Source of the DNA: Streptomyces sp. NBC_01431
GTDB lineage: Bacteria; Actinomycetota; Actinomycetes; Streptomycetales; Streptomycetaceae
DNA: 64,000 nt
Direction of reading: 5' to 3'
NCBI RefSeq assembly: GCF_036231355.1
Contig: NZ_CP109496.1
Location: 7,378,001-7,442,000 of the forward strand
Both the position numbers and the translations under genes were made by a program. Shown piece by piece: positions 34,620 to 42,566 of the stretch. Below the pieces are notes generated by a model. The model was not told the origin of the DNA and searched no databases. It worked only from the letters and a program-made list of their open reading frames with translations. How positions within the stretch are numbered: the stretch's first letter is position 1; each line of letters starts with the position of its first letter.

Positions 34620-36409
34620 CGGGTGCCCTCCATCGTCTGGTTGAGCCACAACTCCAGGACCAGCAGCGCCCACACGGTGTGGGCCAGTGGCTCGGTGCGC
34701 CGCTCCTCGAACTGGGCGAGTACCTTCTCGACCTGGGCGGTCTCGAAGATCCCGCGTTGCGCGGCCGGATCGGTGAGGACCTGGCGGGCCCAGTCGAGCG
34801 CCACCGCGCCGTCGTCGAGCAGGTGGTCGCTGAGCCGGAAGGTGAAGGGCTGCTTGGGCCGGTTGATGACCGCGTCCGGGGCCCAGCCGTCGCGGGCGGC
34901 CGCCGCGGCCAGGGTGGCCTTCACCGTGCCGTCGGGGCCGATCTTCTGGTCGAGCCGCAGCCCACGGCCGAGGGCCGTCACACCGTTCCGGCAGAACGGC
35001 ACCCGGGCCTCCACCGAGTGCGCCGCGCTGAGGTGGTCCACCCGCTGCAAGTGGTAGACCGGCAGCCGGTGGCGCAGCTCGAACTCGGTCGCCGCCTCGG
35101 CAGGAGAGACCCCGGGCGGCAGCGGTGCGCCCCACGGCCCGTCGTCGCCCCGCCGGACCGAGTGCAGGTGGTCCCTTGCCTGTGCGGTGTACAGCGCCTC
35201 GTGCCACTCGGCGGGCAGGCCGGACAGTGCCCTGCGGTAGGCGTGGCTGTCGCCGCTGTGGGCGAGCGCCTTGAACCGGTCGTATCCGCCGAAGAGTTCG
35301 TCGCTGGCGTCCCCGGTGAGGGCCACCGGGTAGCCGGCCTCGCGTACCGCCTGGAAGAGCCGGTACGTGCTGACGATGATCGGGTCCGAGTTGGGCTGCC
35401 CGAGGCTGCGCACCACGGCCGGCAGGAGCTCGGGCAGGTCGGCGCCGCCGACGCGGACCTGTTCCAGGCGCGAGCCGGTGGAGCGGGCCACGAGCTCGGC
35501 GAACGGCAGTTCGTCGAAGGCGGAGGGTGTGCGCGGCACGACGGTGAAGGTCTGCAATGGACCGGCCGCGCGGGCGGCCAGCGTGGTGACGATCGAGGAG
35601 TCGAGGCCGCCGGAGAGCACCGCGCAGTACGGCACGTCGGAAGGCAGCATGCCCGCCACCAGTTCGGGCAGTGTGGCGCTCAACTCCCCTATGGGATCGG
35701 CGTGTTGGGACGCGCCGACCTCCGCGACCCGGCCGACGACCGGGGCGCTGCCCGGTGCGACCTCCAGGGCGTGGCCGGGCGGCAGCGAGCGCACGCCCTC
35801 GATCAGGGTGGGGTCGCCGAGCGCGCCGGGCTCGGGCACCGCCCCGTAGACCGCCTTGAACCGCAGGTAGCGGTCGAGGCTGTCGGCGTCGAGCCGGACC
35901 CCGCCGCCGCGCAGCCGCAGGAGCGCCGGGATCTCGGAGGCGAAGCCGAACCGGCCGGCCTCGGCGAAGACGTACAGCGGCTTGATGCCCGCCTGGTCGC
36001 GGACCAGGGTGAGGCGGCGGCTCGCATGGTCGTAGGCGACGATCGCGAACATGCCGTCGAGGAGACGGGCCGCCGCCGCCCCGTGCCGGGCGAACAGCGG
36101 GGCGAGGACCTCGCCGTCGCAGTCGGTACGGAACTGGACGCCCTCGGCGGTGAGTTGACGGCGCAGTTCCGGGGCGTTGTAGATCTCGCCGTTGTAGAAG
36201 ACGGTCACACCGTCCGCGGTGAAGGGCTGCCAGCCAGAGTTCGGGTCGGAGATCGCCAGCCGGGTGCCGCCGGCCAGGACCCCGTCGAAGACCCGGTGGG
36301 CGTGCCCGTCGGGGCCGCCGTGGTGCAGGAGATGAGCCATCTCCTCGCCCAGACCGTGCAGCTCGTCGTGGCTGAGGCGGGGGTCGAGCAGGCCGAAGAT
36401 GCGGCACAT
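34616..36409 (-). CDS. Asparagine-synthase-type amidotransferase
   Basis: A 597-residue protein with both AsnB domains. The N-terminal class II glutaminase has the nucleophile Cys2 (MCRIFG) and the NGEIYN and RDQAGIKPLY segments. The C-terminal ATP-pyrophosphatase has VLSGGLDSS and LTGDASDELFGGYDR. It probably adenylates a carboxylate and amidates it with glutamine-derived ammonia, or ligates another amine. Its place in a cluster suggests a product-specific amidation rather than asparagine supply. Full length and an intact Cys2 argue against a lasso cyclase or beta-lactam synthetase, which usually lose Cys2. Its stop overlaps the PrpF start. Confidence 0.9.
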   Translation of the reverse strand: MCRIFGLLDPRLSHDELHGLGEEMAHLLHHGGPDGHAHRVFDGVLAGGTRLAISDPNSGWQPFTADGVTVFYNGEIYNAPELRRQLTAEGVQFRTDCDGEVLAPLFARHGAAAARLLDGMFAIVAYDHASRRLTLVRDQAGIKPLYVFAEAGRFGFASEIPALLRLRGGGVRLDADSLDRYLRFKAVYGAVPEPGALGDPTLIEGVRSLPPGHALEVAPGSAPVVGRVAEVGASQHADPIGELSATLPELVAGMLPSDVPYCAVLSGGLDSSIVTTLAARAAGPLQTFTVVPRTPSAFDELPFAELVARSTGSRLEQVRVGGADLPELLPAVVRSLGQPNSDPIIVSTYRLFQAVREAGYPVALTGDASDELFGGYDRFKALAHSGDSHAYRRALSGLPAEWHEALYTAQARDHLHSVRRGDDGPWGAPLPPGVSPAEAATEFELRHRLPVYHLQRVDHLSAAHSVEARVPFCRNGVTALGRGLRLDQKIGPDGTVKATLAAAAARDGWAPDAVINRPKQPFTFRLSDHLLDDGAVALDWARQVLTDPAAQRGIFETAQVEKVLAQFEERRTEPLAHTVWALLVLELWLNQTMEGTR

Positions 36410-36505
36410 GGTGCGGTATTCGTCCTTACGGTGGAGTGATGGGTGGTGCGGTGGGGGACCGGCGGCCCGCGGCGGGGCGGGCCACCGGTCGTCTCTGTCC
36501 GCCGG

Positions 36506-37600
36506 TCAGTGACCCGTCAGGTCCGCCTGCTGTGCCAGGAACGCGGCCCAGTCCGGGTTGGCGTACCACGTGTCGAGGGTGTCGTCCGCGGGGCAGCGGC
36601 GCCGGTCGGCGAGGTCACGCAGTGCGTCGAGCGCCGAGGTGTCCAGACCCTGGTCGGCGAGGCCCTTGGCGGCCCGGTCCAGAGCGTCGTCGACCAGCGC
36701 GCCCGCGTCCACCGGCTGGAAGTGCCGGTCGATCAGCGGAGCCTGGTAGCCGTGGATCGCGGCCTGGCGCATGTTCTGGTCGGCGAACGGGCTCGCGACG
36801 TGCTCGAACTCACCCTTCTCCAGCATGAGTCCGGACACCAGGGCCGTGTAGCCGCGCACGAGGTCGAGGCGGTTGGTGATGTCGATGCAGGTGACCTCCT
36901 TGCGGAAGTACTGGTCGTCGCGGAAGTACAGCGGGCGACGGGTGAAGCTGCGGCGGTAGGAGCGCTCCGACTTGCCGACCACGCCGTCGACCGTCCAGGG
37001 GCCTTCGCCGCGCACCGGGGTGTTGGCGCTCAGCAGAATCAGCGCCGGACCGAACCAGTCGAACTTCGCGTGCAGGTAGTCGCGGTCGAGACCCGCCTCG
37101 ACGGCCTCCGGGAAGCTGACGTTGACGTGGATGCCCCAGGTCATCATGGCCGTCTCCGCCGCGGCCCAGCCCTCCACGCCCCGGCCGCCGCGGGGGCCCC
37201 GGTACTCCTCGGTGGAGCGGTGGGCGCCGTACGCGCTGCCGCGCAGGCCGACCTCGGCGAGCAGGGTCTGCATCTCCTCGTAGTGCTGGACCAGGTATTC
37301 CTGCTGCTCGTACACGTCCGTGGCGACCGGCGTGCTGATCTCGATGCCCTTGACGTGGAGGTCGGTGATCTCGCCCTGCTCGTTGGTGAGGTCGTAGCCC
37401 TCCAGGTAGAAGCTGCGCTGGTTGGAGCCGGGGTACTTGACCGCCATGTAGTCGTTGGAGGGGGCGTTCGACTTGGCGATGACGTCCTTGAGGACGGGGA
37501 AGGACAGGTCCTTCCAGTGCTGCGGCTGCCCGTCGGCGTCGACGAGCTGGTACTCGAATTCGATGCCCATGCGATAGGCGTTCGGGTCGTATCCAGGCAT
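36506..37600 (-). CDS. GCS2-type carboxylate-amine ligase
   Basis: A 364-residue member of the glutamate-cysteine ligase 2 family, starting with the diagnostic YRMGIEFEYQLVD (IGIEvEfqlvd in the family). It also has HVKGIEISTPVAT and MTWGIHVNVSFPEAV, which carry acidic metal/ATP ligands. These enzymes activate a carboxylate as an acyl phosphate and join it to an amine. In this cluster it may make an isopeptide or gamma-amide bond. The start is ATG 37600 with AAGGGA nine bases upstream. It is separated by 50 bp from the ATP-grasp gene and by 96 bp from the AsnB-type gene. Confidence 0.88.
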   Translation of the reverse strand: MPGYDPNAYRMGIEFEYQLVDADGQPQHWKDLSFPVLKDVIAKSNAPSNDYMAVKYPGSNQRSFYLEGYDLTNEQGEITDLHVKGIEISTPVATDVYEQQEYLVQHYEEMQTLLAEVGLRGSAYGAHRSTEEYRGPRGGRGVEGWAAAETAMMTWGIHVNVSFPEAVEAGLDRDYLHAKFDWFGPALILLSANTPVRGEGPWTVDGVVGKSERSYRRSFTRRPLYFRDDQYFRKEVTCIDITNRLDLVRGYTALVSGLMLEKGEFEHVASPFADQNMRQAAIHGYQAPLIDRHFQPVDAGALVDDALDRAAKGLADQGLDTSALDALRDLADRRRCPADDTLDTWYANPDWAAFLAQQADLTGH

Positions 37601-37650
37601 GGTGAAGTGTCCCTTCGGAGGGTTGACGGTCAGGTCGGGGCGGGCCCGGC

Positions 37651-38871
37651 TCAGGCGGTGGTGATGCCGTCCAGGAACCAGCGGTGCAGGGCCAGAAGTC
37701 GTTCGCTCGTCTGCTCGCGGCTGTCGCCGAGCGCGACGCCGCTGAGCAGATACGCGGAGGAGGCCACGTCGGCGGCCGCGCCCGTGGCGGGCGGCAGGGC
37801 GCTCTCGTAGTGGCTGATTCCGGGCAGCGGGCACCCGGCGGGAGCGAAGCCCCGGGCGCCGTCGGCGTCGTACGCCAGCAGGAAACCGGCGGTGGGTGCG
37901 GCCCGTTCGGGTACCAGCGTCTCGGGGGAGGAGCGGGTCTGGTGACGGGCGGCCAGTTCGACCAGGTCGACGCCGTGCAGTCGGCGCAGGGTCGGCTGGA
38001 TGCGGCCGCCGCCGACGCGGCTCGCCGCCTCGTTGACGACGATGCCGTCGGCCGTGTCGAAGAACTCGATGTGGAAGGCGGTGGCGCGTGGTGTCGGCAG
38101 GGCGCGCAGGGTCTCCTCGGCGAGGCGCACCACATCCGCGCGTCGCGGGTCGTCCGCGTCCAGGGTGATCGCCATCGTCGGGACGGGCTCGTCCCGGACC
38201 TCCAGCATGGTGGTCGACCACGACCAGACCTCGGCGAACACCGCCCGGCCATCGACGAACACGCCGTCACAGTGCAGGAGTTCGTGCGGTGTGAAGGCCT
38301 CCGCGAGGTAGTCGGCCAGTTGGTCGCCCTGGCGCGCGGCGAACCCGGCGGCCTGTGCGGCGTCCGCGATCCGCTCGATGCCGCGCGAGCCGGTGCCGGT
38401 GCGCGGCTTGGCGAGCACGGGGTAGCCGACCCGGGCGGCGAACGCCTCAAGATCGCCGGGGAGTTGGAGGCCCGCGTACGGAACGATCGGCAGCCCGGCC
38501 GCTTCGAGGAGCAGCTTCATGCGCAGCTTGTCCCGGTAGGCCTGGGCGCTCTCGCTGCCCTGCCCGGCGAGGCCGAATTCGTCGCGCAGTGCCGCCGCGC
38601 GCAGCACGTCGTGCTCGGAGGTGGCGATGACCGTGTCGATCCCGTACGCGCGGATCCACTCGCGGGCCGTCGCCAGGACGTCCGGGTTGGAGACGTAGTC
38701 GTCGAACTCGGCGATCTCGGTGTACCGACCGTGGATCGCCTCGGCCTCCGGGTGGCGGTCGACGGCCCGGGTCGAGCAGTTCAGCAGGAACAGCTCGTGT
38801 CCGGGGTCGAGCCAGCGGTGGAAGGCGGCGGACTGAAGGCGGTACCGGTTGAGGATCAGGACCTTGCTCAT
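37651..38871 (-). CDS. ATP-grasp ligase 2 of the cluster
   Basis: A 406-residue ATP-grasp protein of the carbamoyl-phosphate-synthase-like class. Starting MSKVLILNRYRLQSAAFHRW, it has the pre-ATP-grasp Rossmann domain, the ATP loop YPVLAKPRTGTGSRGIERI, and the metal region FHIEFFDTADGIVVNEAASR with the Glu...Asn-Glu motif. It probably forms an amide bond via an acyl phosphate, as L-amino-acid ligases do. ATG 38871 overlaps the stop of the other ATP-grasp gene (ATGA). Confidence 0.88.
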   Translation of the reverse strand: MSKVLILNRYRLQSAAFHRWLDPGHELFLLNCSTRAVDRHPEAEAIHGRYTEIAEFDDYVSNPDVLATAREWIRAYGIDTVIATSEHDVLRAAALRDEFGLAGQGSESAQAYRDKLRMKLLLEAAGLPIVPYAGLQLPGDLEAFAARVGYPVLAKPRTGTGSRGIERIADAAQAAGFAARQGDQLADYLAEAFTPHELLHCDGVFVDGRAVFAEVWSWSTTMLEVRDEPVPTMAITLDADDPRRADVVRLAEETLRALPTPRATAFHIEFFDTADGIVVNEAASRVGGGRIQPTLRRLHGVDLVELAARHQTRSSPETLVPERAAPTAGFLLAYDADGARGFAPAGCPLPGISHYESALPPATGAAADVASSAYLLSGVALGDSREQTSERLLALHRWFLDGITTA

Positions 38872-40121
38872 GCGCCGGCCTCCCCGCTGGTGCGGATGGT
38901 CAGGTTCCCGGCAAGGGCATCGGCCGCGGCTACGGCGTCGGCCCGGTTGTCGGCGAACGCCACGACCGCCGCCCGCATCTCGTTGCCGTTCTCGATCGGG
39001 GCGAGCCGGTCGCCAGGACGGACGAAGCAGCGCGTGAGGACGTGCCGCTCGCGCAGCTCGGGCGGCAACTCGCCCACGTCCACGGACTCGACCAGCCCAT
39101 CGCCCTCCGACACGCACCGGCGGACCGCGAACCCCCGCTCCCCGGGCGCGAGTTCGGGTGCTTCGCCGTGCAGCACGTCATACCAGGCGCGGTACAGGTC
39201 GACGCCGGTGACGGCGTGCACCATGTGGCTGATGAAGACCCCGCCGATGCGGCCGTTGACCTCGACGATGCGCGGCCCCGCGGCGGTGAGCCGGACCTCG
39301 GTGTGCGCGGGACCGTCGAACAGGCCGCAGGCCAGTACGGCCCCGGCCGCGACCTCCTCGATGGCCGCCCGGTCCGCTGCGGCGAGCCGGGCGGGGATCT
39401 CCGCGTCCAGCTTGAGCGTGCCGGTCCGGCCGCCGATGCCTTTGCCGGTGATCGCGACGGTGGTGACCACACCGTTCGCGGCGACCGCCTCGACGCTGAA
39501 CTCGGGCCCGTCGAGGTATTCCTCGACGATGACCTCCGACTCCCACGACTCGTCCAGCGCCGCGCCGAAGGCAGCGTCCAGCTCCGCCCGCGAACGGGCC
39601 ACGGAAACCGCACAACTCGCGGCGCGGTCCGAGGGCTTGACCACGACGGGCCCATCGGTCCTTTTCGCGAAGTCGCGTGCGGCAGCCAGGTCCCGGCACG
39701 CCACCCAGCGGGGCTGCGGCACCCCGGCCCGGTCGAGGGCCGCGCGCTGAAGGCTCTTGTTGGAACAGGCCAGGCCCGACCGCTCGGTGTGGCCGCGCAG
39801 CCCGAACCGCTCGTTGAGCCGGCCCACCAGCGGCAGCAGGTAGTCGAAGTCCGCCAACACGGCGGTGAAGGGCCGCACTTCGTGGAAGTCCGCGATGCGC
39901 TGTTCGAGGTCGGCCACGCTGTCGGTACGGAACGCGGTCGGGACGCGCGGCAGCGGCAACTGGACGTCGCCGAAGCCTGCCAGGTCGTTGTCGGGGTGGT
40001 CAGCGACGACTATCTCCGCGCCGGTGCGGGCGAGGGTGCGCAGCGCCGATTCGCGTTCCTTCGCCGGGCGTATCACCAGGACCCGTGGGGTCGCCGGCTC
40101 AGCCGTGGGGGCCTGTTCCAT
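38868..40121 (-). CDS. ATP-grasp ligase 1 of the cluster
   Basis: A 417-residue ATP-grasp protein related to amino-acid ligases. It has the ATP loop GPVVVKPSDRAASCAVSVAR, the lid region VIVEEYLDGPEFSVEAV, and the metal/substrate segment EVRLTAAGPRIVEVNGRIGG with Glu-x-Asn. Together with the next gene it could join two different substrates in sequence. ATG 40121 was chosen: AAGGAG lies nine bases ahead. A GTG 27 bases upstream overlaps the previous stop but lacks a ribosome site. Confidence 0.88.
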   Translation of the reverse strand: MEQAPTAEPATPRVLVIRPAKERESALRTLARTGAEIVVADHPDNDLAGFGDVQLPLPRVPTAFRTDSVADLEQRIADFHEVRPFTAVLADFDYLLPLVGRLNERFGLRGHTERSGLACSNKSLQRAALDRAGVPQPRWVACRDLAAARDFAKRTDGPVVVKPSDRAASCAVSVARSRAELDAAFGAALDESWESEVIVEEYLDGPEFSVEAVAANGVVTTVAITGKGIGGRTGTLKLDAEIPARLAAADRAAIEEVAAGAVLACGLFDGPAHTEVRLTAAGPRIVEVNGRIGGVFISHMVHAVTGVDLYRAWYDVLHGEAPELAPGERGFAVRRCVSEGDGLVESVDVGELPPELRERHVLTRCFVRPGDRLAPIENGNEMRAAVVAFADNRADAVAAADALAGNLTIRTSGEAGA

Positions 40122-40144
40122 GTTCTGTGTCTCCTTCGCAGCCG

Positions 40145-41167
40145 TCACAGGTACGGCAGAACCTCAGTGCTGAGCAGTTCCACTGATTCCAGCGCCTCTT
40201 GAATGGGTGCTCCCGCCCAGTGCACGCGCAGCAACAGCTCGGTGGTGCCGGTCCTGCGGGTCCACTCGCGCAGGGTGCGCAGGCAGTCGGCGGGGTCGCC
40301 GATCGCGAACCGGTCACGGGAGAGTTCGGCGAGGTCGGCGTCGAAGCGGTCGCCCTCGGGCAGCACGGTGTCCTGCCCCCAGTCCTTGTAGACGGCGTAC
40401 TTCGCGGCCAGATGGCGGCGGGCGCGGGCCGCGGCGGTCGACCGGTCCGGCGCGCAGACGACCTCCCGCATCAGCGGCACATCGGTCGCGGGGGCAAGAC
40501 CGGCCTCGGCACGGGCCGTGCGGAACAGGGCCAACTGCCGCTCCACCGTGGTCATCGACGCATGCGGATTGATCATCCACGCGTCGCCGATCCGGGCCGC
40601 GCGGGCCACCGCCTTGTCACCATTGGCCGCGAGCCAGACCGGCGGCCCCGGCCGCTGCACCGGAAGGACCGAGAGCCGGGCGCCGTCCAGCCGGCACCAG
40701 GGAAGATCGGCGGCGACCGCCTCACCCGCCCACAGCCGCTTGACCAGGTCGAGGTTGGCGGTGAACCGGCTGAGCCGACCGCCCTTCGGCACGGCGAACG
40801 CGTCGTATTCCAGCTCGCGGTAGCCGAGCCCCGCGCCGAACACGAGCCGTCCACCCGTGAGCACGTCGGCGGTCGCGTATGCCTCGGCGGCATCCACCGG
40901 GTGCTGGAGCGCGAGCAGGCAGATGCCCGAGCCGAGCCGCATGCCCTCGGCGACGGCGGACAGCCGGCCGAGCAGGGGCAGTGGCTGGAGGTGCGCCATC
41001 TCCTCACTCAGATAGTGCTGGGCGACGAAGACGGAATCCCAGCCGGCCGCGCGCACCGCGTCGACCAGACGCAGATGGTCGTCAAGCGCCCGGCCCGGGT
41101 CCTCGCCGGGCGGATACTGCAGGGTGAGGTTGAGCCCCACACGCACTGATGGCCTACGGTCGTTCAT
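40145..41167 (-). CDS. Luciferase-like (LLM) monooxygenase
   Basis: A 340-residue TIM-barrel flavin- or F420-dependent oxidoreductase of the bacterial luciferase superfamily. It begins with a strand RVGLNLTLQYPPGEDPGRAL, has DSVFVAQHYLSEEMAHLQPL, GLGYRELEYDAFAVP and WLAANGDKAVARAARIGDAW, and ends with GDPADCLRTLREW, all family landmarks. It may oxidise or N-hydroxylate a building block. ATG 41167 lies 14 bases inside the preceding gene. The cofactor, FMNH2 or F420, cannot be told from sequence. Confidence 0.88.
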   Translation of the reverse strand: MNDRRPSVRVGLNLTLQYPPGEDPGRALDDHLRLVDAVRAAGWDSVFVAQHYLSEEMAHLQPLPLLGRLSAVAEGMRLGSGICLLALQHPVDAAEAYATADVLTGGRLVFGAGLGYRELEYDAFAVPKGGRLSRFTANLDLVKRLWAGEAVAADLPWCRLDGARLSVLPVQRPGPPVWLAANGDKAVARAARIGDAWMINPHASMTTVERQLALFRTARAEAGLAPATDVPLMREVVCAPDRSTAAARARRHLAAKYAVYKDWGQDTVLPEGDRFDADLAELSRDRFAIGDPADCLRTLREWTRRTGTTELLLRVHWAGAPIQEALESVELLSTEVLPYL

Positions 41168-42056
41168 CACTGTCCAGCACTCGGCTTCCGGGAACGGCCC
41201 GTGGTCCGCGCGGAGTGCGCAGGTCACGGGCGACGAGGATCTGTTTCAGCCAGTGCCCCGGCCGGCCGGGGCAGGCGTGTACCGCCCGGAAGTTGTCGAC
41301 CACGACCACACTGCCCGGCTCCAGCACGAGATCGTGGCGTGCCGCTTCCAGGCCCTCACGCAGAGCGGTGAGGGCCGCTGCCGCCGCCGCGCCATCGGCT
41401 GCGGCACGGAACGGGTCGAGCAGCAGGTACGGATCGTCCGCGGCGCCGCGCAGCACGGGCCCGGTGTGCCCACCCACCGCGAACCGCCCCTGCCGCAGGA
41501 CTTCCGCGTGCTCCTCGGCCAGCCGCACATCCCTGACCTCGGCCAGCGGAACGCGAGCGCCGCCGGAGCAGCGCAGCGCGAACAGGCCGAAGTAGTCGGC
41601 TCGTTGAGGGCCGGGGCCGTCGGCCGTGCGCCAGTTTGGTTGCTCGTCCGGCGCGGCGGGCGGGAGCACGTTCCGCACCATCCGGCCCTGCTGCTCCCCG
41701 ACGCGGCCGAAGGGCTCGCCCAGACACATCGCCACCAGGGCGAGCAGCAGTTCCTCGCGCCGGGTGCGACGTCCGGGATCCGAATCCTCCAGGCTGGTGG
41801 GCAGAGCACCGAGCGATGCGTCGTCCACGTGCGTCCCGCGCACCAGTTGTACGGCACCGGGCTCGATGGTGCGGAATTCGTACAGCGCCTTGCGAAGCCC
41901 GGCGGGGACTCGGGCGACCAGTTCCCAGGCATGCGCGTACAGCGCGCTGCCGGCCGGGTCGAGCCAGTTGTCGAGCAGGTCCTCGATCAGATTCTCCAAC
42001 TGCCTGATCTCCGCTATGCCCAGTTCGTGGACGAGCACTCCGCCGACACGCCGCAC
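41154..42056 (-). CDS. 2-Oxoglutarate-oxygenase-like protein lacking the HxE metal motif
   Basis: A 300-residue relative of the clavaminate synthase/VioC/AsnO oxygenases. The C-terminal half aligns well by eye: ADYFGLFALR, then DLVLEPGSVVVVDNFRAVHA (distal His260) and WLKQILVARDLR (Arg277 or 280 for 2-oxoglutarate). Where the family has HTEDAFHP, this protein reads RTADGPGP (143-150), so both proximal iron ligands (His and Glu) are replaced. It is probably unable to bind iron in the usual way, making it a pseudo-enzyme, a binding partner, or a protein with a different reaction. The start GTG 42056 is weakly supported. Confidence 0.8.
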   Translation of the reverse strand: MRRVGGVLVHELGIAEIRQLENLIEDLLDNWLDPAGSALYAHAWELVARVPAGLRKALYEFRTIEPGAVQLVRGTHVDDASLGALPTSLEDSDPGRRTRREELLLALVAMCLGEPFGRVGEQQGRMVRNVLPPAAPDEQPNWRTADGPGPQRADYFGLFALRCSGGARVPLAEVRDVRLAEEHAEVLRQGRFAVGGHTGPVLRGAADDPYLLLDPFRAAADGAAAAAALTALREGLEAARHDLVLEPGSVVVVDNFRAVHACPGRPGHWLKQILVARDLRTPRGPRAVPGSRVLDSDERP

Positions 42057-42062
42057 CGCTGC

Positions 42063-42251
42063 TCAGCCCCAGCCGAGGTCGTCCTGGGTGGCCACCGGGG
42101 CGGCCGGACCGTCGGCGGTCACGGCCGCCGCGAGGTGGAGGGCCCGGTCGCCGTCGGCGGGCGCGGTGACGCCGAGGTGGAGAGCGAGCGGGACGGCCAG
42201 GGCGGCCAGCCCGAGAAGGAGGGTTCTGAAGTTCCTGCGGTGCTTCATCAC
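42063..42251 (-). CDS. 62-residue exported or membrane small protein
   Basis: A small protein with a basic N-terminus (MMKHRRNFR), a hydrophobic stretch TLLLGLAALAVPLALHLGV at about 10-28 that looks like a signal peptide or anchor, and a 35-residue Ala/Asp/Pro-rich tail ending TQDDLGWG. It has no Cys. It begins three bases after the stop of the 32-codon frame and ends six bases before the oxygenase-like gene, so it is part of the operon. GTG 42251 or ATG 42248 could be the start. I know no family. It could be a precursor, carrier or secreted signal. Confidence 0.6.
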   Translation of the reverse strand: MMKHRRNFRTLLLGLAALAVPLALHLGVTAPADGDRALHLAAAVTADGPAAPVATQDDLGWG

Positions 42252-42254
42252 GGG

Positions 42255-42353
42255 TCACCAATCGGCGTCAAAGTTCGAGTGCATCCCGCAGCCAGAACTG
42301 GTGCCTGTGCTGTGGATGACCTCATCCTGGCCAACCCAGGACTGCATAGTCAT
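42255..42353 (-). CDS. 32-codon peptide at the head of the cluster
   Basis: A short frame directly upstream of the cluster. The N-terminal part is MTMQSWVGQDEV. The middle is rich in Thr/Ser/Gly with a single Cys22. It ends NFDADW. An in-frame stop lies nine bases upstream, so the start is ATG 42353 or ATG 42347; the latter has GGA five bases ahead. The other minus-strand frames here give less peptide-like products. Third-position GC is about 75%, lower than neighbours, as often in real small precursor peptides. It could be a ribosomal precursor or scaffold peptide for the cluster enzymes, a leader peptide, or chance. Confidence 0.45.
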   Translation of the reverse strand: MTMQSWVGQDEVIHSTGTSSGCGMHSNFDADW

Positions 42354-42566
42354 CCAGTTTCACGCATCCTTTTGCGACACAGCACATCTGTACAGGTGAA
42401 CGAACCTGGACAGTCAGGACAACTCGGCCGCGATAGCCCGTCCCGCCCTCAGTCCGGACGAGAGTTCCGCGTGGACCGCTGTGATCCGCGGGGTGTTGTC
42501 ACCTCGTGGCGCGTCCGGCCGGGCAGGGGGCGGTGGCGCCGGCCGGGCCGGCGGACGCGCTTTCGG

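Noticed and set aside
33561..36407. An apparent 948-codon fusion of an unknown domain with the PrpF-like protein
   Set aside because: The N-terminal 600 codons overlap the asparagine-synthase gene in another frame and are Arg/Pro-rich; the PrpF gene starts at 34619 with an ATGA overlap.
34616..42056. Clavam or beta-lactam pathway, from AsnB-like plus clavaminate-synthase-like genes
   Set aside because: There is no carboxyethylarginine synthase or amidinohydrolase, the AsnB homologue keeps Cys2, and the oxygenase lacks its iron ligands.
34616..42353. Lasso-peptide cluster, with the asparagine-synthase homologue as cyclase
   Set aside because: The protein is full length with the glutaminase Cys2 intact, and no B1/B2 protease or leader-binding protein is present.
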